DNA of 64,000 nucleotides from NCBI RefSeq assembly GCF_039543245.1, contig NZ_BAABJJ010000001.1:1-64000 (forward strand), given 5' to 3'. The DNA is from Algibacter_G agarivorans (GTDB taxonomy: Bacteria > Bacteroidota > Bacteroidia > Flavobacteriales > Flavobacteriaceae). A program made the translations under genes and the position numbers. Within the stretch, counting starts at the first letter, position 1. Each line of letters starts with the position of its first letter. The notes beneath the pieces were generated by a model. The model worked only from the letters and a program-made list of their open reading frames with translations. It was not told where the DNA came from and searched no databases. Of this stretch, positions 23,257 to 32,627 are shown piece after piece.

Positions 23257-24369
23257 ATGGTGTTTCTTGATTTTGTCTTCTACGCATTTATTGTTGTAGT
23301 TTGTATTCAAGTTGTTTTTTATCTTCTTTTCTTCGGAAGATTTGCTTTTCTTAAACCCAAAAAAGTAGCTTCAAAAAATATTGCAATTTCTGTTATCGTT
23401 TGTGCTAAAAATGAATCTGATAACCTAAAAACTTTTGTGCCTTCAATTATTGCACAGGACTATCCAGATTTTGAAATCGTTTTAATTAATGATGCTTCGC
23501 ACGATGACACTTTAGAAGTCATGCATCATTATGAAAAACAGCACCAGAACATTAAAGTCGTTGACGTAAAAGGTATTGAGGCTTTTTGGGGAAATAAAAA
23601 ATATGCTCTGACTTTAGGGATAAAAGCTTCAAAAAACGACTTTCTTTTATTTACAGACGCCGATTGCAAACCTGTTTCAAAATATTGGATAAAAGAAATG
23701 AGTGCCCATTTTACCAATAAAAAGTCAATTATTTTAGGTTATGGCGGATATTCAAAAATTAAAAGATCATTTTTAAATAAGCTCATTCGTTTTGAAACCT
23801 TAATAACTGCTGTTCACTATTTTTCATTTGCAAAATTAGGCATGCCTTATATGGGCGTTGGGCGTAATTTAGCATACACAAAAAAAGAGTTCTTTAATGC
23901 CAATGGCTATATAAACCATATGAAGGTGCGCTCTGGTGATGACGATTTATTTGTAAACCAAGTAGCAACGCATCAAAATACCGCCATATGCCTTTCAAGA
24001 CAAAGTTTTACAGAATCTGAACCAAAAACAACTATTAAGGATTGGTTAAAACAAAAAAGGCGTCATGTTTCAACTGCAAAGCATTACAAATTAAAACATA
24101 AATATCTGTTAACACTACTATTCCTCTCTAACCTACTCTTTTGGTCTTTAGCAATAGCTCTTTTTATATCGACTTACAGCTGGCAAATAATATTAAGTTT
24201 GTTTTTGCTTAGAATTATTTTACAATATGTCATTTTAGGAATGTCATCAAAAAAACTTAATGAATCAGACTTGTTAATTTATCTTCCTTTTTTAGAAATC
24301 TTTCTAATTATTGCACAATTAACTATCTTTATAAATAATCTCATTTCAAAACCTAAGCATTGGACATAG
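23257..24369 (+). CDS. Membrane-bound family 2 glycosyltransferase
   Basis: A 370-residue GT2 enzyme. An N-terminal membrane helix (about 5-27), then the GT-A domain: SVIVCAKNESDNLKTFVPSI (about 43-62), VLINDASHDDTLEVM (DXD-like region), LLFTDADCKP (DAD motif, about 130-139), YMGVGRNLAYTK and the QKRRHVS (Q/RxxRW-like) segment at about 260-266. Two or three membrane helices follow (about 280-360). It probably extends or attaches a sugar on a lipid or surface glycan; no sugar specificity can be read. Overlaps the next gene by 10 bp. Confidence 0.88.
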   Translation: MVFLDFVFYAFIVVVCIQVVFYLLFFGRFAFLKPKKVASKNIAISVIVCAKNESDNLKTFVPSIIAQDYPDFEIVLINDASHDDTLEVMHHYEKQHQNIKVVDVKGIEAFWGNKKYALTLGIKASKNDFLLFTDADCKPVSKYWIKEMSAHFTNKKSIILGYGGYSKIKRSFLNKLIRFETLITAVHYFSFAKLGMPYMGVGRNLAYTKKEFFNANGYINHMKVRSGDDDLFVNQVATHQNTAICLSRQSFTESEPKTTIKDWLKQKRRHVSTAKHYKLKHKYLLTLLFLSNLLFWSLAIALFISTYSWQIILSLFLLRIILQYVILGMSSKKLNESDLLIYLPFLEIFLIIAQLTIFINNLISKPKHWT

Positions 24370-24905
24370 AGGAAGCTATTAAGCGAGCAAAAAACAATGA
24401 CCAGAAAGCATTTAACTATTTATTAGATGTTTTTTGGGATGCTGTTTATGGGTTTCAGTTAAAGCGTACTCAAAATGAAAATGATGCCGAAGATATTACC
24501 ATTCAAACCTTCTCCAAAGCATTTGATAGAATTGAAACTTTTGATGAAAAGTACACGTTCAAAACTTGGCTAATTACCATTTCCAAAAACATTCATATTG
24601 ATTTATTGAGAAAAGAAAAAACCTCCATTTCTCAAGTTACATCAAAAGATAATCACGAAATTTTACAAGTTTTAGATGAATCGCCTTCACCTGAAGACAA
24701 GCTAATTACCGAGCAACATTTAGCAAAACTACTTCGTGACATTAAAAAACTAAAACCTCATTATCAGGAAGTTATCAACTTACGTTATTTTCAAGAATTA
24801 AGCTATAAAGAAATCTCAAAAGAGCTTAAAGAGCCTATGAATAATGTAAAAGTCAAACTTTTACGTGCTAAAAAACTATTGGCTGAAATTATTCAAAAGA
24901 ACTAA
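24360..24905 (+). CDS. ECF RNA polymerase sigma factor
   Basis: A 181-residue sigma-70 family protein. Region 2: FNYLLDVFWDAVYGFQLKRTQNENDAEDITIQTFSKAFDRI, TFKTWLITISKNIHIDLLRKEK; region 4: LKPHYQEVINLRYFQELSYKEISKELKEPMNNVKVKLLRAKKLL. It starts with TTG inside the end of the GT2 gene and is followed directly by the Nramp-like gene with no gap, so the three are translationally linked. No anti-sigma gene is adjacent. Confidence 0.88.
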   Translation: MDIEEAIKRAKNNDQKAFNYLLDVFWDAVYGFQLKRTQNENDAEDITIQTFSKAFDRIETFDEKYTFKTWLITISKNIHIDLLRKEKTSISQVTSKDNHEILQVLDESPSPEDKLITEQHLAKLLRDIKKLKPHYQEVINLRYFQELSYKEISKELKEPMNNVKVKLLRAKKLLAEIIQKN

Positions 24906-26120
24906 ATGATTTCTAAACTCAAAAACCTAGGACCAGGATTATTATTTGCTGGAGCTGCTATTGGGGTATCCCATTTGGTACAATCTACACGTGCTGGTGC
25001 AGATTTCGGTTTAGGCTTGCTTTGGGCATTGCTTTTGGTAAATCTCTTTAAATATCCGTTTTTTCAATTCGGCCCAAGATATGCTACAGCCACAGGAGAA
25101 AGCTTACTTGATGGATACAAAAAGCTAGGGAAAGGAGTTTTAGCTACATACTTTATATTAAGCTTAGCAACCATGTTTACCATACAAACCGCTGTAACCA
25201 TAGTTACGGCCGGTTTAGCATCTTCTTTATTTGGGGATTTTATTAGTATAAAGGCCTGGACAGTAATTATTCTGGCTATATGTTTAAGTCTATTAATTCT
25301 CGGGAAATACAAGCTATTAGACAGGTTAATAAAAATAATCATCATTACACTAACTATTAGTACTTTAGCAGCAGTAAGCATGGCTTTATTTAATAATACT
25401 AGCGCACTTTCCTTTAAACAGATATTACCAGAAAATAGTTTAGAAATAGCCTTTTTAATTGCTTTTATGGGCTGGATGCCTGCCCCTTTAGACATTGCTG
25501 TTTGGCAATCTTTATGGTCTATTGAAAAAAATAAAGACACAAAATCATACACTACTAAATCAGCATTGTTTGATTTTAACATAGGCTATCTAGGCACCAT
25601 TATTTTAGGGACTGGATTCGTACTTCTAGGAACTTTAGTTATGTTTAATAGCGGGGAAACGTTTAGTAACAAAGCCGGTGTGTTTTCCGGACAATTGATT
25701 AAAATGTACACGTCCAGTCTTGGAGATTGGGCTTATATTATAATAGGTGTTGCTGCCTTTACCACCATGTTTAGTACAACGCTAACCACTTTAGATGCTT
25801 CACCTAGAGCTATGGCAAAAACCACACAGTTACTTTTTAAAAGGACACCTAAACTAAATTATATATTTTGGATAGCATTACTTTCAATAGGCACTATTGC
25901 TATCTTTTGGTTTTTAGCATCAGAAATGGGATTACTAATTAAAATAGCCACCATTTTATCGTTTATTACCGCTCCTTTTTATGCCATTATAAATTATAAA
26001 TTAATTTGCAGCAAGCACACACCAAAAGAATGGCATCCCTCTAAATCACTACATATTCTTAGCATATTGGGCATTGTATTTTTAATAGGATTTAGTATTT
26101 GGTTCCTTACTACACTTTAA
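24906..26120 (+). CDS. Divergent Nramp-family transporter
   Basis: A 404-residue protein with about 11 membrane helices. The family start NLGPGLLFAGAAIGVSHLVQSTRAGADFGLGLLW corresponds to TM1, but the usual metal-binding DPGN is replaced (AAIGVSH), and the TM6 MPH motif is GWMPAP. The remaining Nramp pattern, including AFTTMFSTTLTTLDASPRAM, is present. Canonical members import Mn2+ or Fe2+ with protons; with both metal-site motifs changed, the substrate here is uncertain. It is in one run with GT2 and ECF sigma genes. Confidence 0.8.
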   Translation: MISKLKNLGPGLLFAGAAIGVSHLVQSTRAGADFGLGLLWALLLVNLFKYPFFQFGPRYATATGESLLDGYKKLGKGVLATYFILSLATMFTIQTAVTIVTAGLASSLFGDFISIKAWTVIILAICLSLLILGKYKLLDRLIKIIIITLTISTLAAVSMALFNNTSALSFKQILPENSLEIAFLIAFMGWMPAPLDIAVWQSLWSIEKNKDTKSYTTKSALFDFNIGYLGTIILGTGFVLLGTLVMFNSGETFSNKAGVFSGQLIKMYTSSLGDWAYIIIGVAAFTTMFSTTLTTLDASPRAMAKTTQLLFKRTPKLNYIFWIALLSIGTIAIFWFLASEMGLLIKIATILSFITAPFYAIINYKLICSKHTPKEWHPSKSLHILSILGIVFLIGFSIWFLTTL

Positions 26121-26142
26121 GATAATTTAAAAGAATACTTTG

Positions 26143-26150
26143 TATCTTTG
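26143..26150 (+). promoter_or_regulatory. Promoter -7 element before lipA
   Basis: TATCTTTG, a full match to the -7 consensus, 20 nt before the lipA ATG at 26170. It lies inside a longer ORF reading, which argues against the earlier ATG at 26140 as the start. Confidence 0.45.
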
Positions 26151-26169
26151 CAATCTATATTTTAGAGAT

Positions 26170-27048
26170 ATGAGCACTGAAACAGCTTCAAATATATTAC
26201 CAGAACGCCAAGCAAAACCAAAATGGCTGCGTGTTAAACTTCCAACGGGAAAAAAATACACCGAACTAAGAGGTTTAGTTGATAAATACAAACTGAACAC
26301 CATTTGCACTTCAGGAAGCTGCCCTAATATGGGAGAGTGCTGGGGCGAAGGCACTGCTACATTTATGATTTTAGGCAATGTTTGCACACGGTCATGTGGC
26401 TTTTGTGGTGTAAAAACAGGTCGACCAGAAACGGTAGATTGGGATGAACCAGAAAAAGTAGCCCGCTCAATAAAAATCATGCAAATCAAACATGCCGTTT
26501 TAACCAGTGTTGATAGAGATGACTTGAAAGATATGGGAAGTATCATGTGGTCTGAAACAGTTAAAGCTGTTAGAAGAATGAACCCAGAAACGACACTTGA
26601 AACTCTTATTCCAGATTTTCAAGGTATTGAAAAACATATAGACAGAATTATTGATGTGGCTCCAGAAGTGGTATCTCACAATATTGAAACCGTTCGTCGT
26701 TTAACTCGTGAGGTTAGAATTCAAGCTCAGTATGATAGAAGTATGGGCGTTTTAAAATACTTAAAAGAACAAGGTCAAAGACGAACAAAATCAGGAATTA
26801 TGCTTGGTTTAGGCGAAACTAGAGAAGAGGTTATAGAAACACTTCATGATTTAAAAGCAAATGATGTAGATGTAGTTACTATAGGGCAATATCTTCAACC
26901 AAGTAAAAAGCACCTGCCCGTTAAGCAATTTATTACTCCAGATCAGTTTAAAGAATACGAAAACATAGGTTTAGAATTAGGGTTCCGTCATGTGGAAAGT
27001 AGTGCATTAGTAAGATCATCTTACAAAGCACAAAAACATATTAATTAA
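26170..27048 (+). CDS. lipA: Lipoyl synthase
   Basis: Radical SAM enzyme that inserts two sulfurs into octanoyl groups on the E2 subunits of 2-oxoacid dehydrogenases and GcvH. About 292 residues. Seen: the auxiliary cluster motif CTSGSCPNMGEC (CX4CX5C), the radical SAM cluster CTRSCGFCGV (CX3CX2C), TSVDRDDLKDMGS, VVSHNIETV, KSGIMLGLGE and the terminal LVRSSYKA with the conserved RSS[YS]. The start at 26170 follows a promoter-like TATCTTTG. Confidence 0.95.
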   Translation: MSTETASNILPERQAKPKWLRVKLPTGKKYTELRGLVDKYKLNTICTSGSCPNMGECWGEGTATFMILGNVCTRSCGFCGVKTGRPETVDWDEPEKVARSIKIMQIKHAVLTSVDRDDLKDMGSIMWSETVKAVRRMNPETTLETLIPDFQGIEKHIDRIIDVAPEVVSHNIETVRRLTREVRIQAQYDRSMGVLKYLKEQGQRRTKSGIMLGLGETREEVIETLHDLKANDVDVVTIGQYLQPSKKHLPVKQFITPDQFKEYENIGLELGFRHVESSALVRSSYKAQKHIN

Positions 27049-27050
27049 TC

Positions 27051-28067
27051 ATGATTCATGTTGCTATCAACGGTTTTGGTAGAATAGGAAGACGTGTTTT
27101 TAGGCTACTACAAGATTATAAAAACATACAAGTTGTTGCAATCAACGATTTGGCCGATACTAAAACCCTAAGTCATTTATTAAAATATGACAGTGTTCAT
27201 GGTGTATTTAATGGACAAATTTCAAATGATGATCAGCATATCATAATAAATAACAGAAAAGTCCCCTTACTAAACAAAAAACATCCTAAAAATATTAATT
27301 GGAAACCTTTTAATGTTGACTTTGTTATTGAAGCCACTGGAAAATTTAAAACCACTTCAGATTTAGAGTATCACATTAAAAACGGTGCAGAACAAGTTAT
27401 TTTAAGTGTTCCACCTATTGAAGATGATATTAAAACTATTGTATTTGGTGTAAATGATAATAGTATTGATGGTACAGAAACCATAATTTCTAACGCATCA
27501 TGTACTACAAACAATGCAGCACCAATGATTGATATCATCAATAAACTTTGCGGTATTGATCAGGCCTATATAACTACGGTGCACTCTTATACTACCGACC
27601 AAAGTTTACATGACCAACCGCATCGAGATTTACGTAGATCTAGAGCTGCAAGTCAATCTATAGTACCAACAACAACTGGTGCCGCTAAGGCGCTTACTAA
27701 AATTTTTCCAGAGCTCTCTGATGTTATAGGTGGCTGTGGCATTAGAGTTCCTGTTATAAATGGGTCTTTAACCGATATTACATTCAATGTAAAACAGACA
27801 GTTTCTATAGAAGATATTAATAATGCGTTTAAAGACGCTTCAAGAACAAATTATAAAGGCATTTTAGAATATACCGAAGACCCCATAGTTTCAATTGACA
27901 TTGTGGGAAACCCACATTCTTGTATTTTCGATTCGCAAATGACATCTGTAATAGGAAACATGGTAAAAATAATAGGCTGGTATGATAATGAAACTGGATA
28001 TTCCAAAAGGCTAATTGACTTATTATGTTATTTATCGGAAAAAAAGTGTCTTTTATCGATAAAATAA
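27051..28067 (+). CDS. gap: Type I glyceraldehyde-3-phosphate dehydrogenase
   Basis: NAD-dependent conversion of glyceraldehyde 3-phosphate to 1,3-bisphosphoglycerate. 338 residues. Seen: INGFGRIGRRVFRLL (NAD binding), the catalytic Cys in SNASCTTNNAAP (with N rather than C after TTN), HSYTTDQSLHDQPHRDLRRSRAA, TTTGAAKAL, GGCGIRVPV and WYDNETGYSKRL. It starts 3 bp after lipA and probably shares its transcript. The sequence differs from the main glycolytic Gap type in several places, so it may be a second paralogue; not provable here. Confidence 0.9.
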   Translation: MIHVAINGFGRIGRRVFRLLQDYKNIQVVAINDLADTKTLSHLLKYDSVHGVFNGQISNDDQHIIINNRKVPLLNKKHPKNINWKPFNVDFVIEATGKFKTTSDLEYHIKNGAEQVILSVPPIEDDIKTIVFGVNDNSIDGTETIISNASCTTNNAAPMIDIINKLCGIDQAYITTVHSYTTDQSLHDQPHRDLRRSRAASQSIVPTTTGAAKALTKIFPELSDVIGGCGIRVPVINGSLTDITFNVKQTVSIEDINNAFKDASRTNYKGILEYTEDPIVSIDIVGNPHSCIFDSQMTSVIGNMVKIIGWYDNETGYSKRLIDLLCYLSEKKCLLSIK

Positions 28068-28094
28068 TTATATTTGTCAACAATATTGATTATA

Positions 28095-30332
28095 ATGTCC
28101 CAGACTAAATACTACATATATATTATAGTAATGCTATTTTGCCTCAGTGCTTCATCGCAAAAATCAATCGATGATGACCCTGAAATATTACAAAATAACA
28201 TTAACTATCGTCTTGCACAATCGCAAATCGAACTAGAAAACTACAACTATTATAAAGCGCAAATAAATCTTGATGAGGCTTTAGAATTAGCCGAAAAATC
28301 GGATAACAAAAAAAGTATAGGTCTCATTTATGCTAGAAAAGGAAAATTACAGCATATCATTTCAGAACAAGATAAAGCTATAAAGTCTTTAAATAAAGCG
28401 ATTGAAATTCAGCGCATTATAAACGACAACGAAAATTTAGGAAAATCTTATAAAACTTTTGGCGATGTTTATGTGGCCAAGAAAGATTACTACTCGGCCT
28501 TAGATTCTTATACTGCGGCTAAATCAAAATTTGAAGAAGAAGATTCCAATGAAGACTTAGCAGAAACGCTATTATGTGAAGGAAAAACTTATGAGTATTT
28601 AAAAAATTACAGAAAATCGAGAGATATTATTGAACAATCTTTAGCGATTGCAAAAAAAGGCGATTATCTTAAAACGCAAAGTGAAGCACTAATCAATCAA
28701 GCTGTTGTATATAACAAATTAAGCAATAATGAAAAAGCCTTAGCCCTAGCTAATGAAGGTTTACAAATAGCAACCAGCAACAAGTTTACAAGTATCCTTA
28801 ATGAAAGTTATTTAGTTATTAGTGGATTGTATAAAGATGCTGGAAACTATAAACTATCAAGAGACTATCTAGATTTACACCTTAAACTTTCAGACTCTAT
28901 TAGAAGTTTAACTCGAATAAATTCATCTAGAGATCAAGAAACACAATACTTATTGAGCGAAGAGATAGAGAAAAACAAAGAAGTTGTTCAAGAGTTAGAA
29001 AAAGCAAAAGATGATAAAAACCTTAACACTTTAATATCTATTTTAAGTGTGGCGCTAATTACTATTTTATCACTTTTAACCTTATCGCTTTACAAAAACA
29101 ATAATATTAGATTAAAAACAAATAACATGCTCCATAAAAAAAATGGAGAACTTATTATTGCTAAAGAAAAAGCAGAATTAGCCTCTAAAACCAAAGCTAA
29201 TTTCCTGTCTACGGTTACCCATGAGTTACGAACGCCCTTGTATGCAGTTACTGGTTTAAGTAATATGCTATTGGATGAAAACCCAAAACCGGAGCAAATT
29301 CAACACTTAAAATCATTAAAATTTTCTGGAGATTATCTTTTAACTTTCATTAATGATATTCTTCAAATAAATAAAATTGAAGCCAATAAAGTTGATATAG
29401 AACCCGAATCTTTCAGCTTAAAAAAGAAAATAAACAATATTGTCTTAGCTTTAAATAATTCTGCAAATGATAATAATATTAAGATTCATTTTGAATACGA
29501 TAAAGATTTACCTGAACACTTTATAGCAGATCAATTAAAAATCTCTCAAATTTTGATTAATTTAATTGGTAATTCTATTAAGTTTACGAAAGATGGTGAT
29601 ATTTGGATCCGTGTTTACAAAATTGAAGAAAAAGACAAAATATATACACTTCGTTTTGAAGTAGAAGACAACGGTATTGGAATTAGCCAAGAGAAACAAG
29701 ACAATATGTTTGAAAGTTTTTCTCAAGGGTCCATTCAAATTAATCGCAAATACGGTGGTACTGGTTTAGGATTATCCATTGTTAAAGGGTTAATGGATAT
29801 TCTAAAAGGAAAAATTTACGTTAAAAGTGAATTAGGAAAAGGCACCACATTTTATTTTGAAATCCCCCTAGAACATACTACAATTGAGGAAGCAAAAGAA
29901 AATAAAGTTACTTATTTTGATGGAAACGCTAGTGATTTAGACTTATCAAGTGTTAAAATTTTAGTGGTTGAAGATAATAAAATCAACCAAATGATTACCA
30001 AAAAGATTTTAACTAAAATGGAACTTCATTGTGATATTATTGATAATGGTGAAGATGCCGTAGAAATGATAAAAGCGAATGACTATAACATTATTTTAAT
30101 GGATATTCATATGCCAGGAATTAGCGGAATGGAAGCTACTAAACGGGTTAGATCATTCGATAAAGAACTGACTATTTTCGCACTTACCGCAGTAACTATT
30201 GAAGACAAAATGCATGAGTTTGAAGAAGCTGGTTTTACGGATATTATACCAAAACCATTCAAACAAGAAGAGTTTGAGAAAAAGCTTTACAATGCTTTAG
30301 CTAGTAAAAGCAATACCTCAACTAGCGCTTAA
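28095..30332 (+). CDS. TPR-containing hybrid sensor histidine kinase
   Basis: A 745-residue membrane sensor. N-terminal signal or anchor (YYIYIIVMLFCLSASSQ), then about six tetratricopeptide repeats (about 40-270, e.g. ALDSYTAAKSKFEEE), one membrane helix (about 308-330, LNTLISILSVALITILSLLTL), the H-box LSTVTHELRTPLYAV (phospho-His), N-box (QILINLIGNSIKF), G1 and G2 ATP-lid motifs (VEDNGIGI, YGGTGLGLSIVK), and a receiver domain with VEDNKINQMI, the phospho-Asp in IILMDIHMPG, and Lys in PKPF. No response-regulator output gene is adjacent. I start at ATG 28095; a TTG at 28074 would add seven residues. Confidence 0.9.
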   Translation: MSQTKYYIYIIVMLFCLSASSQKSIDDDPEILQNNINYRLAQSQIELENYNYYKAQINLDEALELAEKSDNKKSIGLIYARKGKLQHIISEQDKAIKSLNKAIEIQRIINDNENLGKSYKTFGDVYVAKKDYYSALDSYTAAKSKFEEEDSNEDLAETLLCEGKTYEYLKNYRKSRDIIEQSLAIAKKGDYLKTQSEALINQAVVYNKLSNNEKALALANEGLQIATSNKFTSILNESYLVISGLYKDAGNYKLSRDYLDLHLKLSDSIRSLTRINSSRDQETQYLLSEEIEKNKEVVQELEKAKDDKNLNTLISILSVALITILSLLTLSLYKNNNIRLKTNNMLHKKNGELIIAKEKAELASKTKANFLSTVTHELRTPLYAVTGLSNMLLDENPKPEQIQHLKSLKFSGDYLLTFINDILQINKIEANKVDIEPESFSLKKKINNIVLALNNSANDNNIKIHFEYDKDLPEHFIADQLKISQILINLIGNSIKFTKDGDIWIRVYKIEEKDKIYTLRFEVEDNGIGISQEKQDNMFESFSQGSIQINRKYGGTGLGLSIVKGLMDILKGKIYVKSELGKGTTFYFEIPLEHTTIEEAKENKVTYFDGNASDLDLSSVKILVVEDNKINQMITKKILTKMELHCDIIDNGEDAVEMIKANDYNIILMDIHMPGISGMEATKRVRSFDKELTIFALTAVTIEDKMHEFEEAGFTDIIPKPFKQEEFEKKLYNALASKSNTSTSA

Positions 30333-31320
30333 CAAAATCTTTAATAAGTTTATTGATTTTTGGTTCGTCGTCAATCTTAACGGTTATAGGCAAATAGAAC
30401 AATTTATCCTTTAATGAATCATACTGTTTTAATCGCATAAAATCCTTTTCAGTAGTCACAATAAGTTGTTTTTTATTTAACTCATCAATATCTTGTTCTG
30501 AAAACTCATGATGATCCTTAAAATTCAAATGTTCAAAATTCAAATGTTTAGCTTCTAAAAAACCAACTAAAAGTTTTGGGTTTGCAATACCTGTAACTAA
30601 AGTAAAAGATTCAAATTCCTCAATCATTTTAGTTTTTTCAACAGAAAACAAACAATCAGAGTACACTATAGAACTAAAAAAGACATGCTGATTTTCATTA
30701 GGATTAATATGTTTTATGATGTCATTTTTTTCGTTTTCACTTAAAACTTTCGGGCATTTGGTTACAACTATAACGTCCGCTCGTTTCACACCAATTCTAG
30801 GTTCTCTTAAATTTCCTGTTGGTAAAACAATATCTTTAAAATACGGATTAGCGTACGTAGTTAATAGAACATTAAACCCTGCTTTTACTTTTCTGTGTTG
30901 ATACGCATCATCCAATAGAATAACGTCTGGATTGTTTTGCTGTAAATTTTGAATACCGTTTCTCCTATCCGAATCCACAGCCACAAGAATATCATTTTTA
31001 AATTTAGAAAAAAACTGAAAAGGTTCATCTCCAATAGATGCTGCATTAGCATTTTTATCGGCCAACTGAAACCCTTTTGTTTTTCTTTTATATCCCCTAC
31101 TTAGCGTCGCCACTTTATATTCATCTTTTAAAAGATGGATTAAATATTCAATCATAGGTGTTTTTCCGGTGCCACCAACACTTAAATTACCAACACAAAT
31201 TACAGGGAAATCGTAACTAACAGATTTTTTAATACCTAAATCATATAATTTGTTGCGTAACCAAGTCACCAAATAATAAATTGGAACTATAGGGAACAAT
31301 ATTTTTCTAAAAAGCTTCAC
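30322..31320 (-). CDS. lpxK: Tetraacyldisaccharide 4'-kinase
   Basis: Phosphorylates the 4' position of the lipid A disaccharide at the inner membrane. About 332 residues from the GTG at 31320 (KLFRKILFPIVPIYYLVTWLRNKLY), which gives the usual N-terminal membrane segment; longer in-frame extensions to 31428 look like non-domain sequence. Seen: the P-loop CVGNLSVGGTGKTPMIEYL, LSRGYKRKTKG, GDEPFQFF, the Walker B-like LLDDAYQHRKV, TGNLREPR, VVTKCP, and DHHEFSEQD. The 3' end overlaps the histidine kinase gene by 11 bp, tail to tail. Confidence 0.92.
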   Translation of the reverse strand: MKLFRKILFPIVPIYYLVTWLRNKLYDLGIKKSVSYDFPVICVGNLSVGGTGKTPMIEYLIHLLKDEYKVATLSRGYKRKTKGFQLADKNANAASIGDEPFQFFSKFKNDILVAVDSDRRNGIQNLQQNNPDVILLDDAYQHRKVKAGFNVLLTTYANPYFKDIVLPTGNLREPRIGVKRADVIVVTKCPKVLSENEKNDIIKHINPNENQHVFFSSIVYSDCLFSVEKTKMIEEFESFTLVTGIANPKLLVGFLEAKHLNFEHLNFKDHHEFSEQDIDELNKKQLIVTTEKDFMRLKQYDSLKDKLFYLPITVKIDDEPKINKLIKDFVKR

Positions 31321-31529
31321 AGCAACGAAAGTAATTATTTTATCTTTGAACTCATCTTGACTTTTTATTTTTAACCGAAAATGAGTTGAAATTTGTTCAG
31401 ATGAAACTATTTTTGAAAGGCATAGCATTGCTAAGCATAAGAAAATAGATGAAATATGGACGAATTTCAGACATTTTTTAGGAAATAGAAAAAGTCAAGA
31501 TGAGTTCATTATATTTAAACACAAATAAT

Positions 31530-32624
31530 ATGATTGTACAAGACGTCATAAACCATTTAGAAGCACTTGCTCCTTTAGCTTACGCTGAAGACTTTGATAA
31601 TGTTGGGCTTTTAGTCGGCAATAAAAACACAAAAATAACGGGTGTTTTAGTCACTTTAGACACACTTGAAGCCGTTGTAGATGAAGCCATAACAGAAAAA
31701 TGCAATCTTATTATAAGCTTCCACCCTATTATTTTTAAAGGTTTAAAGAAACTTACTGGCAAAAATTATGTGGAGCGGGTTGTCATGAAAGCCATTAAAA
31801 ATGATATAGCCATTTATAGCATGCATACCGCTTTAGACAATGCACTACAAGGTGTAAATGATATGATTTGTAACCAGTTGAAGCTAAAAAATAAACGTAT
31901 TTTAATACCGCAAAGCGAAACCATAAAAAAATTAACCACCTATGTCCCTAAAGATGAAGCAGAGCAACTAAGAACTGCTTTATTTGAAACTGGAGCCGGT
32001 AGTATTGGAAATTATAATGACTGTAGCTTTAATGTAGAAGGTTATGGGACATTTAACGGCAATGACGCCTCCAATCCAACTATAGGCAAAAAAGGCAGGA
32101 TTCATACTGAAGAAGAAACAAAAATTACGATAACCTATGGTAAACATTTAGAGCAACAACTACTTCAAGCGCTTTTTAAAAATCATTCTTATGAAGAAGT
32201 GGCTTATGAAATAACAACTTTAGAGAACAAAAACCAGAATATTGGCATGGGTATGGTTGGCGAATTAGAAGAACCTATGGATGAATCTAGCTTCTTAGCT
32301 TATATAAAAACCACTATGAACACGAAATGCATCAGGCATTCATCATTTTTAAACAAAAAAATTAAAAAAATTGCTGTTCTGGGAGGCTCTGGTAGTTTTG
32401 CAATACAAGCCGCTAAACTATCTGGTGCTGATGCTTTTATAACTGCCGATTTAAAATATCATGACTTTTTTACTGCCGAAAACAGCATCCTTTTAGCCGA
32501 TATTGGACATTATGAAAGTGAACAGTTCACAAAAAATGGTTTAGTAGCACATCTTACAAAAAAAATTACTAATTTTGCAATCATTTTATCACAGATAAAC
32601 ACCAATCCTGTTAAGTATTTTTAA
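31530..32624 (+). CDS. Nif3-like dinuclear metal centre protein
   Basis: A 364-residue Nif3/YqfO family protein. Seen: DFDNVGLLVGN, NLIISFHPIIFKGLK (metal-binding His), the YSMHTALDNA motif, a central about 100-residue PII/CutA-like insert (about 130-235), then GGSGSFAIQAAKLSGADAFITADLKYHDFF and DIGHYESEQ. Members form hexamers with two metal ions per subunit; proposed roles include GTP cyclohydrolase-like or hydrolytic activity but are not settled. Start chosen at 31530 (MIVQDVINHLEALAP). Followed 3 bp later by the DUF164 gene; this pair is conserved in Flavobacteria. Confidence 0.9.
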   Translation: MIVQDVINHLEALAPLAYAEDFDNVGLLVGNKNTKITGVLVTLDTLEAVVDEAITEKCNLIISFHPIIFKGLKKLTGKNYVERVVMKAIKNDIAIYSMHTALDNALQGVNDMICNQLKLKNKRILIPQSETIKKLTTYVPKDEAEQLRTALFETGAGSIGNYNDCSFNVEGYGTFNGNDASNPTIGKKGRIHTEEETKITITYGKHLEQQLLQALFKNHSYEEVAYEITTLENKNQNIGMGMVGELEEPMDESSFLAYIKTTMNTKCIRHSSFLNKKIKKIAVLGGSGSFAIQAAKLSGADAFITADLKYHDFFTAENSILLADIGHYESEQFTKNGLVAHLTKKITNFAIILSQINTNPVKYF

Positions 32625-32627
32625 AGT

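Noticed and set aside
25064..25582. A 172-codon minus-strand frame inside the Nramp-like gene
   Set aside because: Antisense to clear membrane helices of the transporter; no domain of its own.
27051..28067. GAPDH as a degenerate copy because TTNC is TTNN
   Set aside because: The catalytic Cys and His regions are intact; the second Cys is not required. Kept as functional.
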